NCBI RefSeq assembly: GCF_023702125.1
Contig: NZ_CP098415.1
Coordinates: 2,294,001-2,358,000, forward strand
Reading direction: 5' to 3'
Source: Halorubrum hochsteinianum
GTDB lineage: Archaea; Halobacteriota; Halobacteria; Halobacteriales; Haloferacaceae
Length of the DNA: 64,000 bases
This document shows positions 25,516-33,279 of the stretch, in pieces. The notes below the pieces were generated by a model. That model ran no database searches. It saw only the letters and a list, made by a program, of their open reading frames with translations, and was not told the DNA's origin. Position 1 is the first letter of the stretch, and each line of letters begins with the position of its first letter. A program made the position numbers and the translations under genes.

Positions 25516-26265
25516 ATGTCGCGACCGCCCGCGGATCCGACGACACCGAGGTTCAGCGTCGAACACGACTCGAAGCCGGGAAACACGGTGATAGCCGGGT
25601 TCTCGTCGTTCGGGCTGGCTGGGCTGACCGCCGTCGACTACCTGGTCGACGACCTCGACCTGGCGGAGACCGGCCACGTCCGGATCGACGGGCTCCCGTC
25701 GATCGCGCCGTTCACCAAGGGAACCCCCCGCCACCCGATCCGGCTGTACTCCGCCCCGGACCTCGACATCACCCTGTTGGTCGCCGAGCAGTTCGTTCCC
25801 CCCGCCCCCGGTGGACTGCTTGCGGATGCGCTCCTCGACTGGGCGGCGGCGAACGGCGTCTCCGAGATCGCGGTGCTGGCGGGCGTCCCGGTGGCCCACG
25901 GTCCCGACGCCCACCGGACGTTCCACGTCGCCACCGAGGACTACCGCGCCGCGCGGCTCGGGGACGGAGCCGACGTGCCCGCGATGGAGTCCGGGTTCCT
26001 CGACGGGACGAACGCCGGCCTGCTCGAACGCGGGCTGGACTCGTCGCTCGGCGTCGGCGTGTTCGTCACGCCGGTCCACGCGCAGGCCCCCGACGTCGAC
26101 GCCGCGGTGCGGCTCGTCGACACCGCGAACGCGGTGTACGACCTCGGCGTCGACGCGGCCCCGCTTGAGGCGTTCGCCGAGGAGATCCGCCGCCACTACG
26201 AGGACCTCGCCGAGCGGATCGAAGAGCGGGAGCCGGAGGGGAGCTACGACCGCATGTACATGTGA
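25516..26265 (+). CDS. PAC2 family proteasome-assembly-chaperone-like protein
   Basis: A 249-residue PAC2-fold protein: NTVIAGFSSFGLAGLTAVDY, GHVRIDGLPSIAPFTKG, ITLLVAEQFVPP and VLAGVPVAHGPDAH match the archaeal Pba/PAC2 pattern. Archaeal relatives such as PbaB bind the 20S proteasome and can open its gate without ATP. The chain ends in Met-Tyr-Met, which fits the hydrophobic-Tyr-any (HbYX) tail used by proteasome activators to dock into alpha-ring pockets. Proteasome binding is therefore a reasonable inference, not shown. The gene is monocistronic. Confidence 0.85.
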   Translation: MSRPPADPTTPRFSVEHDSKPGNTVIAGFSSFGLAGLTAVDYLVDDLDLAETGHVRIDGLPSIAPFTKGTPRHPIRLYSAPDLDITLLVAEQFVPPAPGGLLADALLDWAAANGVSEIAVLAGVPVAHGPDAHRTFHVATEDYRAARLGDGADVPAMESGFLDGTNAGLLERGLDSSLGVGVFVTPVHAQAPDVDAAVRLVDTANAVYDLGVDAAPLEAFAEEIRRHYEDLAERIEEREPEGSYDRMYM

Positions 26266-26393
26266 CGGCCGGATCCGGGCCGGGACGGCCCGTAGCCGAC
26301 CGCGACCGGGGCCGACGGAGGAGGGCGCTCCGAAAACGCGTACAACTCGGGCCATAGTAAAAAGCTATAATCCCCGCCCCCGTTCTCCGTCAC

Positions 26394-27446
26394 ATGACGG
26401 ATGACCTTCGGGACACGCTCGACCGGGTCGGGGACCGGTTCAACCTCGGGGAGTACGAGATCGACGCGTACCTCGCGGTGATGGAACACGGGGAACTGAC
26501 GGCGAGCGACATCGCCGACCGCACGGACATCCCGCAACCGCGCGTGTACGACACGGTCCGGAGCCTGTCGGACCGCGGGCTGGTCGAACTGCGCGAGTCG
26601 CGGCCGATGAAGATCGTCGCCGTCGACCCGGAGGACGCCTTCGGCGACCTGCGCTCGTCGTTCGCGGAGATGGTGGACGAACTGGAGGCGCGCTACACCG
26701 CGCCGACCCGCGAGACGGAGGCGGTGTCGCTCGTGAAGTCGCGGTCGACGATCCTCCGGTACCTCGAAGAGGTCATCGCGAACGCGGAGTACGAGCTGGC
26801 GGTGTCGCTCACGCCCGGGCTCCTCCGGCGGTTCCGCGACGAGCTCGCCGCGAAGGTCGCCGCGGGCGTCAGCGTCGAACTGCTCGTCACGCCCGCCGCC
26901 AACGCGCCCGACCCGACCGAGTTCGACTACCTGGAGGTCGCGACCATCGCCCGCGCCCGCCGGGGGATCACCACGCCCGTCCTCGCGGTCGGCGACGGCG
27001 AGTACTCCGTGTACGCGACCCAAGACGCCCTGCGGGACGACCGCGAGCGCTACGGCGTCATCTTCAACCGCTCCGCGCTCGGCTTCCTCGTCTCCGGCTT
27101 CTTCGGGACCGTCCTGTGGACGACCGCGGAGACGCTCGCCGCCGACGGCGCGGAGCGTCCCTTCCCGCGCCGCTACGCCTCGATCCGCCGCGCGGTCAAG
27201 GACGTCCGCGAGTTCGACGGCGAGGAGTTCTACGCCACCGTCGAGGGGCGCGACACCGAGACGGGGGCCGACGTGACCGTCAGCGGCAAGGTCGTCGACG
27301 TCGCGTTCGTCGACACCGAGGAGGTGGCGTCGCTGGTCGTCGACACCGGAGACGGCCGCGTCGAGATCGGCGGCCGCGTCGCCGCCCTCGAGGACGTCGA
27401 GGGACAGGAGATCGTGATCGGCCGCGGCGAGCCGCCGGCGATCTGA
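26394..27446 (+). CDS. trmB: TrmB family transcriptional regulator
   Basis: A 350-residue regulator. Residues 14-85 are a winged helix ([20 protein letters not shown]-like, with [19 protein letters not shown] as recognition region); about 95-245 is the sugar-sensing PLD-like domain ([20 protein letters not shown]); the rest is a beta-rich TrmB C-terminal domain ending in [10 protein letters not shown]. In Halobacterium the orthologue represses glycolytic and activates gluconeogenic genes when glucose is low. A TATA-like GCTATAATC lies about 24 bases before the ATG. I saw no clear TACT-spacer-GAGTA site in front of it. Confidence 0.9.
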   Translation: MTDDLRDTLDRVGDRFNLGEYEIDAYLAVMEHGELTASDIADRTDIPQPRVYDTVRSLSDRGLVELRESRPMKIVAVDPEDAFGDLRSSFAEMVDELEARYTAPTRETEAVSLVKSRSTILRYLEEVIANAEYELAVSLTPGLLRRFRDELAAKVAAGVSVELLVTPAANAPDPTEFDYLEVATIARARRGITTPVLAVGDGEYSVYATQDALRDDRERYGVIFNRSALGFLVSGFFGTVLWTTAETLAADGAERPFPRRYASIRRAVKDVREFDGEEFYATVEGRDTETGADVTVSGKVVDVAFVDTEEVASLVVDTGDGRVEIGGRVAALEDVEGQEIVIGRGEPPAI

Positions 27447-27593
27447 GGCGGTCGTCGACGCCGTAGACCGGCCGTCGCACCGTAACCCGCTCGCCGACGC
27501 CGCGAGTCGATCGGAGAACCCGGCCCGGGAAACGGTGCCGACTCCGCGCCGGCATCGACAGCGTATTGACGCCCCGGAACCCACCGGCCTGAC

Positions 27594-28067
27594 ATGACGC
27601 TCGTCGTGGTCCCGGTCCGATTCCCCCCGTCGTCGCACTCGGCGGCGACGCTCCGCGAGGCGGCCCGCGTCGCCGAGGAGCGCGGTGCCGACCTCACGGT
27701 CCTCCACGTGGACTTGTACCAGCGCTCGGGCGGCGTCTCCCGCAGCGACCTCAAGCGCGCCGTCGAGGAGCGGATCGGCCGGCTCGACCGCGCGCGCTAC
27801 GTCGTCCGCCGCGGCTTCCTCGTCGAGGAGACGATACTGGAGGAGGTCGTCGCCGAGGGGGCCGACGTCGTCGTCATCGGCTCGAAACAGGCGGGCCGCT
27901 GGCGGCGGATGGTCCAGAAGCTCCTCTCGGACCCGGACATCGACTCGTTCCTCCGCGGCGAGTTGGACTGTACCGTGATCACCGTCGACGCCGACGGCGA
28001 GACCACGACCACCGAGGCGGGCGGGGACGACGCAGCGCCGCTCCCGGACGACGCGGACGGCGACTGA
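27594..28067 (+). CDS. Universal stress protein (UspA family)
   Basis: A 157-residue single-domain Usp: TLVVVPVRFPPSSHSAATLR at the first strand, LTVLHVDLYQ, and EGADVVVIGSKQAGRWRRMV near the end of the fold. The ATP-binding GxxG(9)GS motif of many Usps is incomplete here (GSKQAGRWRR replaces GSRG-type), so nucleotide binding is uncertain. The last 25 residues are an acidic tail. It follows trmB by 147 bases and is likely separate. Confidence 0.87.
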   Translation: MTLVVVPVRFPPSSHSAATLREAARVAEERGADLTVLHVDLYQRSGGVSRSDLKRAVEERIGRLDRARYVVRRGFLVEETILEEVVAEGADVVVIGSKQAGRWRRMVQKLLSDPDIDSFLRGELDCTVITVDADGETTTTEAGGDDAAPLPDDADGD

Positions 28068-28121
28068 CCGCGTTCGGACGGCGACCCAGTCCGACTCCGA
28101 CGACCCAGTCCGGCTCGCGAC

Positions 28122-28781
28122 CTACTCCGCGACCGCGTACCGCCGCTCGTACTCGATGACGGTCGCGACCCGGTCGGCGACCGCCTCCCCGAACTCCCGC
28201 TCGACGACGTACAGCGCCAGGTCGAGTCCGGAGGTGACGCCGCCCGCGGTGAGTAGGTCGCCGTCGTCGACGACGCGCGCGTCGACGACCGCCGCGCCGG
28301 ACTCGCGGAGTTCCTCGACCGCCGAGGCGTGGGTGACGGCGCGGCGGCCGTCGGTGACGCCCGCCTCGGCGAGCAGCATCGACCCGGTACACACCGAGGC
28401 GATCCGCGTGCCGGCCTCGTGGTGTGCGGCGAGCGCGCGCGGCACGTCGCCCTTCTGCGCCTCCGCCCACGCGCTCGCCTCCGCGTCTCGCGCGGTCCAC
28501 CCGCCGCCGGGGACGACCAGCAGATCGGGCGCGTCGTCGGCCTCCGGGTCGGGTAGGGTCCCGTCCACGCCCACGCGGGTCCCGTGGCTCGCGGTCACCT
28601 GCTCACGGTCGTCGAGCGCGACGTACCGGACGCGCCCGGCGCGCTCGTCGCTCGCGTCATCGCCCGTTTCGGCGTCGGCATCGCCCTCGGCGGCGTAGTC
28701 GAGCGCGTAGTCGAACACCTCGTACGGGCCGATCCCGTCCAGTTCGTCGAACCCGTCGTACAGCAGAATATCGACGTTCAC
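28122..28781 (-). CDS. DJ-1/PfpI family protein
   Basis: A 219-residue class-I-glutamine-amidotransferase-like protein. The family signatures are DGFDELDGIGPYEVFDYA (10-27, with the conserved acidic residues), LLVVPGGGW, and the nucleophile elbow ASVCTGSMLLAEAG with Cys131, and VTHASAVEELR. An acidic insertion (about 31-48) breaks an early loop. Members range from glyoxalase III and isonitrile hydratase to intracellular peptidases; the ThiJ/AraC-regulator-like pattern with 'ITAGGVTSGLDLAL'-type ending (here TAGGVTSGLDLAL) points to the isonitrile hydratase-like subgroup. Exact role unknown. Confidence 0.88.
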   Translation of the reverse strand: MNVDILLYDGFDELDGIGPYEVFDYALDYAAEGDADAETGDDASDERAGRVRYVALDDREQVTASHGTRVGVDGTLPDPEADDAPDLLVVPGGGWTARDAEASAWAEAQKGDVPRALAAHHEAGTRIASVCTGSMLLAEAGVTDGRRAVTHASAVEELRESGAAVVDARVVDDGDLLTAGGVTSGLDLALYVVEREFGEAVADRVATVIEYERRYAVAE

Positions 28782-28859
28782 ACCGGGCTGGAGGGGGGCG
28801 GACGGCTTGTGCGTTCTCCTCCTGCCGCCGGCTGATCCCGCACGGTCGACGCCCCTCCG

Positions 28860-29579
28860 TCACTCGTCGGCGAAGGCGGCCACGACCCGCTCGACGTCCG
28901 CGGCGACACGGTCCGGGTCGAGCCGTTCGCCGCGGTAAGCCCGCTCGACGACGCCGTCGGGGTTGACGAGCGTTGTCACGACGATATGCGTGAAGTCGTA
29001 CCCCGGGAGTCGGTCGCTGTCGGTCGTCCGCTCGAACCCGATGCCCAGTTTGTCTTCGACGACGGCACTCGCGCGCTCGGGCGTCTCGGGCCGGAGGTAG
29101 ATCCAGTTGCCGGCGTCGAGGTCAGCGCCGATCGACTCGGCGTTGTCGCGGAGCGCGGCCGCGTCGTCGCGTTCCGGATCGAACGTGATCGGGAGGAAGT
29201 ACACGTCGTCGGTCAGTCCGGCGTCCGCGACGCGGCGCTGGACCGTCACCCACTGCCGGAGCAGGATCGAACACTCCGCGGGACAGAACGTGAACACGCC
29301 GGTCACGAGGGCGGTCCGGTCGAGTTCGTCGCTGTCGAACGTCCCGCCCGCGAGCGCGTCACCGTCGGACGCCCCGTCGGCGAGCGGGGCCGGCAGCTCG
29401 AACGACGGCAGCGGCTGCCCGTACGCGGGGTACGCGAGGTCCTCGCTGTCTGCGATCTGGTCCTCCTGCGGGTCGAGCGCGACGCCGTCCGGGCCATCGC
29501 CGAACAGACGCGAGGTACAGCCCGCGACGGAGCCGGCCGCGGCCGTTCCGACGCCGGCGAGTAGCGTTCGGCGCTTCAT
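28860..29579 (-). CDS. SCO1/SenC family copper lipoprotein
   Basis: A 239-residue protein with an RR-type signal and lipobox (KRRTLLAGV...AGC, Cys21), then a thioredoxin-fold SCO domain with FTFCPAEC (Cys99 and Cys103) and a downstream His198 in FTHIVVTTLVNPDG, the complete copper-binding set. SCO proteins pass copper or electrons to the CuA centre of cytochrome oxidase. The start at 29579 puts the signal peptide at the N-terminus; a further ATG nine codons upstream also exists. It is followed on the same strand order by a SafE-like membrane protein, in a 7-kb copper-handling block. Confidence 0.92.
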   Translation of the reverse strand: MKRRTLLAGVGTAAAGSVAGCTSRLFGDGPDGVALDPQEDQIADSEDLAYPAYGQPLPSFELPAPLADGASDGDALAGGTFDSDELDRTALVTGVFTFCPAECSILLRQWVTVQRRVADAGLTDDVYFLPITFDPERDDAAALRDNAESIGADLDAGNWIYLRPETPERASAVVEDKLGIGFERTTDSDRLPGYDFTHIVVTTLVNPDGVVERAYRGERLDPDRVAADVERVVAAFADE

Positions 29580-29705
29580 ACCTGAGCGGACGGCCGAGCG
29601 GCGCATAACGCGTCTGGTGCGATCGACGAACGCGTGCGACGCGGTCCCGCGGGGTCGGCTCGATCGAGTGACTCGATCCGGCGGCTCGGCCGGGCGACTC
29701 GCGCC

Positions 29706-30560
29706 TCAGAACGGCGCGTAGTACGGGATCGGCGGGTGCGGCAGCGGGACGCCGAGCGTCACGAGCCCGTGCTGAAGCGGGATGTACCCGAGCGCGACGA
29801 ACGCGACGCCGAGGACGCGGTGGAGACGGAGCCGCGTTTCGAGTCGCATCGACTGGAAGACCGTGCCGAAAAGCAGCAGCGCCGGCACCGTCCCGAGGCC
29901 GAGAACGCCCAGCGCGACGGCACCGCCGAGCGCGCTGCCCTGAACGAACGCGTACAGGAACGCGGGGTAGAGGAGCGGGCACGGAAGGAACCCGTGGGCC
30001 CCACCCAGTCCGAGGATGCGCCAGTCGCCGACCCACGCGTCGACGCGGGCGACGATCCGGTCGCTCACCGCCGTCGTCGCCCGTTCGAAGCCCGGGATCG
30101 GGACGGACTCGAACTCCAGTCTGAGCGCGTAGCGCACGCCGATGGCGACAATCACCCCGCCGACCGCGATCCCGGTGAGCGCGTGGACGTCGGCCGCGAG
30201 GGTCGTGACCGTTCGCCCGGTGACGAACGCGACGCTCCCCGCGAGGCCGAAGAGCCCCCCGAGGACCGCGTAGCTCGTCGCTCGGCCGAGGTTGAACAGC
30301 GCGTGCTGGCGGACCTGCCGCACGGTGAGGTCGTCGCGCCCGCCGCGTCCGTCGGGCTCCGCGGACCGCATCCGGTCGGCGTAGGTGGTGACGAGCGGCC
30401 CGCACATGCCGAGACAGTGGGCCCCGCCGAGCAGCCCGACGAGGAAGAAGACGCCGATCCCTAGCGAGTCGGCCGCGTACAGGGAGCCGCTCGGCTCGCA
30501 GGTCGCCGGGTCGGCGGTGGCGAGGAGCGAGCGGAGCGTCCCGACGCTGGCAGCGTACAT
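29706..30560 (-). CDS. TauE/SafE-like (UreH-domain) membrane transporter, probable copper role
   Basis: A 284-residue protein with about six helices. The motif LLGGAHCLGMCGPLVTTYAD (His48, Cys49, Met52, Cys53) at the first helix is typical of the CcoH/UreH-domain branch found beside cytochrome oxidase and heavy-metal genes, where it may move copper. A second half repeats the fold (GGAHGFLPCPLLYPAFLYA). It lies upstream of the SCO1 gene (127 bases) on the same strand, so a shared operon is possible. Metal and direction are inferred from motif and context. Confidence 0.85.
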   Translation of the reverse strand: MYAASVGTLRSLLATADPATCEPSGSLYAADSLGIGVFFLVGLLGGAHCLGMCGPLVTTYADRMRSAEPDGRGGRDDLTVRQVRQHALFNLGRATSYAVLGGLFGLAGSVAFVTGRTVTTLAADVHALTGIAVGGVIVAIGVRYALRLEFESVPIPGFERATTAVSDRIVARVDAWVGDWRILGLGGAHGFLPCPLLYPAFLYAFVQGSALGGAVALGVLGLGTVPALLLFGTVFQSMRLETRLRLHRVLGVAFVALGYIPLQHGLVTLGVPLPHPPIPYYAPF

Positions 30561-30619
30561 ATCGGCGAAACGGCCCGGAGGGCGCTAACCGATCTGGTGC
30601 GATCGGCGAACGGACGCCG

Positions 30620-31132
30620 TCACCCCTCGGCGTCGAAGAGCGAGTCAACGGTGCGGACGAAGCGGTCGACGAGCCGGTCGGGCAGCGACGGCGACACCTC
30701 GTCGAGGAGCGCGGCCGTCCGGTCGGGGCGGGTCAGGGAGACGGTCATGGGTCTGTCCGGCGACTTCTCGACGATCCCGTGGTCGGCGAGCGTCGAGACG
30801 TGCCACGACACCGTGCTCTTCGCGAGGTCGAGTTCGTCCGCGAGCGCCGCCGGTCGGGTCGGGCCGTCCGCGTGGAGGCGGACGACGATCTCCCGGGCCG
30901 TCTCACGCCTGAGGAACGCGAGGGTCCGGCGGTCCCACTGGTCCACCGTCGGATCGAAGTAGTGAGCGCGCCCGCCGATCCGCTCGACCGCCAGCTCGCC
31001 GTCGCGGACGAGCCGGCGGAGGTGGTACTGCGCCTGTCCGGTCGCGATGTCGAGGTCGCGGCCGATCCGGTTGAAGTGGACGCCGGGGGTGTCTCGGACG
31101 TGGCGTCGGATCCGGGATCTGGTGTCCGACAT
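30620..31132 (-). CDS. Double winged-helix transcriptional regulator
   Basis: A 170-residue protein with two DNA-binding modules: RIRRHVRDTPGVHFNRIGRD...GQAQYHLRRL (about 5-45) and ALADELDLAKSTVSWHVSTL (about 95-120), each the helix-turn-helix of an ArsR/MarR-like wing. The start at 31132 precedes SDTRSRI and matches haloarchaeal relatives. It stands in the copper block, reading the same way as the SafE and SCO1 genes just after it, so it may control them. No metal-binding Cys cluster is seen. Confidence 0.85.
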   Translation of the reverse strand: MSDTRSRIRRHVRDTPGVHFNRIGRDLDIATGQAQYHLRRLVRDGELAVERIGGRAHYFDPTVDQWDRRTLAFLRRETAREIVVRLHADGPTRPAALADELDLAKSTVSWHVSTLADHGIVEKSPDRPMTVSLTRPDRTAALLDEVSPSLPDRLVDRFVRTVDSLFDAEG

Positions 31133-31244
31133 TCGTGGCTGTTCGACGTTCCCTCCCGCGGAATAAAAGTCGCGCGCGCACTCCCCTCGGCTGGGAACGC
31201 CTCGAGGGGCACGTCTTCTTGTCCGTCGACCCCGAAGGGGGAGT

Positions 31245-31598
31245 GTGACGCAGTCGCTCACGGGGTCGCTCCCGGCGCTCGCCGGATGGTCGGTCGAGGG
31301 GTCGATCCCGATCTTGGCGATCGTCATCGTCGCCGGGCTCGGAACGGCCACCCTCTTCGCCGTCAGCCTCGCCGCGTACCGCCGCCGCCGCCGGGCGCAG
31401 TACCGACTGATCTCCCTCGCGGTCGGTGCGCTCCTCGCCCGGTCGGTCGTGGGTGCCGGCACGGTCCTCGGCGTCGTACCGATGCCGGCCCACCACCTCA
31501 TCGCGCACGGTCTGGACTTCCTGATCGCCGCGCTCGTCCTCTACGCCGTGTACGCCCACGCGCCCGGAGCGATCGGTGACGACACCGTCTCCGACTGA
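31245..31598 (+). CDS. Small membrane protein next to the regulator
   Basis: A 117-residue protein read from GTG, with three hydrophobic helices (about 18-42, 55-75 and 85-106). A basic segment YRRRRRAQYR (44-53) joins helix one to helix two. It is transcribed divergently from the winged-helix gene (112-base gap) and converges on the NosY-like gene. No family motif is recognised; similar short proteins accompany copper regulators in haloarchaea, by recollection. Confidence 0.7.
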   Translation: MTQSLTGSLPALAGWSVEGSIPILAIVIVAGLGTATLFAVSLAAYRRRRRAQYRLISLAVGALLARSVVGAGTVLGVVPMPAHHLIAHGLDFLIAALVLYAVYAHAPGAIGDDTVSD

Positions 31599-31615
31599 CC
31601 GGGCGGCGCGGGAGA

Positions 31616-32479
31616 CTATCGGCGCACGCTCCCGCGGAGGCGCTCGATCGCGACGCCGACGCGGGGACCGAACGCGACGGCCGCGACCGCCGCGACGATC
31701 CCGAGGACGCTCCAGCCGACGAGCGAGGCCACCGCCCGACCGGTGTCGACGAATCCCCCCTCCGGCGCGAAGGCGACGCCGATGACGTGCTCGAAGACCA
31801 GTCCCCTGAACGCCCCGTTGGGAGAGAGCGCTATCGACTCGGCGATGCCGCCCGGCGACGCCCCGGCCGCCAGCGACCGAAGGACTGCGAGGTCGCCGCC
31901 GAGGACGCCGCCGAGCAGCGCGAGGAGGCCGAGCGCGAACGCGCTCCGCCGGCTCGTCGCGATCGTCGACACCGCCGCCGACAGCGAGAGGTACGCCGCG
32001 CCGAACGGGACGACGAGCGCGATAAAGCGGACGAAGATCACGGGCGAGTCGACGCCCGAGTGCGTCGCGAAGATCCCGGTGTCCGGGGCGGCCGTGAGCC
32101 ACACGTACGCCCCGACGAGCGCGAACGGCCCGCCGACGAGCGCGACGAGCGCGACCACCCGCGCCAGCAGCACCCCGAGGACGTATCCGACCGCGCTCAC
32201 GGGGTAGGTCCGGATCACGTCGAGTTCGCCGCTCTCGACGTCGGCGAACAGCGCGCGGTACCCGAGCACGACCGCGAGCAGCGGGACCAGCACCTCGGTC
32301 GGCAACAGCAGGTCGACGACGGCGGGCACGAACCCGGTCGCGCCGCCGCCGCCCACCGCGACGAGTCCGCCGAGGACCGCGAGCAGCCCGACCGCGAGGA
32401 CGGCGTACCCGGGCGTCCGTCGCACGGTGGACAGCTCCCGACGGAAGACGACCCAGACACCGGCGAACGGGGAACTCAT
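31616..32479 (-). CDS. nosY: ABC transporter permease, NosY-like
   Basis: A 287-residue permease with six helices: FRRELSTVRRTPGYAVLAVG at the first, then VFVLL-type pairs and a final pair at about 238-280. It matches the ABC-2/NosY layout. Its ATG overlaps the stop of the ATP-binding gene (ATGA), so the two are translated together. In denitrifiers NosDFY exports or presents sulfur/copper for N2O reductase assembly; here N2O reductase is absent, so the final client is unknown. The symbol marks family likeness. Confidence 0.85.
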   Translation of the reverse strand: MSSPFAGVWVVFRRELSTVRRTPGYAVLAVGLLAVLGGLVAVGGGGATGFVPAVVDLLLPTEVLVPLLAVVLGYRALFADVESGELDVIRTYPVSAVGYVLGVLLARVVALVALVGGPFALVGAYVWLTAAPDTGIFATHSGVDSPVIFVRFIALVVPFGAAYLSLSAAVSTIATSRRSAFALGLLALLGGVLGGDLAVLRSLAAGASPGGIAESIALSPNGAFRGLVFEHVIGVAFAPEGGFVDTGRAVASLVGWSVLGIVAAVAAVAFGPRVGVAIERLRGSVRR

Positions 32480-33279
32480 CGGTCCGACACCCCCGGGACG
32501 TGAACAGAGCCGTCGTCCGGGTCGCCCGCCTCGCCGCCCGACCGCCCGCCCTCCCCCTCGGCGGCTGCCGGCGCACGGTCGTCGGATCGCCCCGCGACCG
32601 CGCGGTACAGCCCGGCGACGTCGTCGACCCCGTGTTCGTCGAGGAGGCGGTCGCGGGCCCCCACCGCGGCGACCCGGCCGCGCCGGAGGACGACGACGGC
32701 GTCCGCGTGGGCGTCGACGAGGTCGAGGTCGTGCGAACTGACGACGACGGCCGCGTCGTCGCCCGCGCGGGCCGCCGCCCGGAAGGCCCGCTCGCGCATC
32801 TCGGGGTCGAGCCCGCTGGTCGGCTCGTCGAGGACGACGACAGCCGGGTCGCCGAGCGTCGCCTGCGCGATTCCGAGCAGCCGTCGCATTCCGCCGGAAA
32901 GTTCCTCTACGCGCTTTTCGGCCGCGTCGCCGAGGCCGACGTCCGCCAGCGCCCCGCCCGGGTCGCCGCCGACGAGCGCCGCGTAGAACCCGAGCGTCTC
33001 TCGGGCGGTGAACCCGTCCCGGAACGGAACCCGCTGCGGGAGGTAGCCGACGCACCTCTCGGACCGGGAGCGCGGCCCCCCCTCCGCGTACCGGACCGCT
33101 CCCGCGGTGGGCTCGACCGCGCCCGCGAGGAGGCCGAGCAGCGTCGACTTGCCGGAGCCGTTGGGGCCGACGACGGCGGTGACGCCCGCTCCGACGGACA
33201 GCGAGACGCCGTCGAGGACGGGGACGCCGCCGTATGCGCGCGTGACCCCGTCGAGCGTCGCGAGCGTGCGGTCGCTCAC
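32476..33279 (-). CDS. nosF: ABC transporter ATP-binding protein, NosF-like
   Basis: A 267-residue ABC ATPase starting at GTG. It shows Walker A VVGPNGSGKSTLLGLLAG, the Q-loop YLPQRVPF, signature VEELSGGMRRLLGIAQA, and Walker B VVVLDEPTSGLDP followed by SSHDLDLV. The last ~35 residues are a disordered Gly/Asp/Glu tail. Its start overlaps the end of the NosD-like gene by four bases (GTGA), and its end overlaps the permease start, so the three form one tightly coupled operon. Confidence 0.92.
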   Translation of the reverse strand: MSDRTLATLDGVTRAYGGVPVLDGVSLSVGAGVTAVVGPNGSGKSTLLGLLAGAVEPTAGAVRYAEGGPRSRSERCVGYLPQRVPFRDGFTARETLGFYAALVGGDPGGALADVGLGDAAEKRVEELSGGMRRLLGIAQATLGDPAVVVLDEPTSGLDPEMRERAFRAAARAGDDAAVVVSSHDLDLVDAHADAVVVLRRGRVAAVGARDRLLDEHGVDDVAGLYRAVAGRSDDRAPAAAEGEGGRSGGEAGDPDDGSVHVPGVSDR

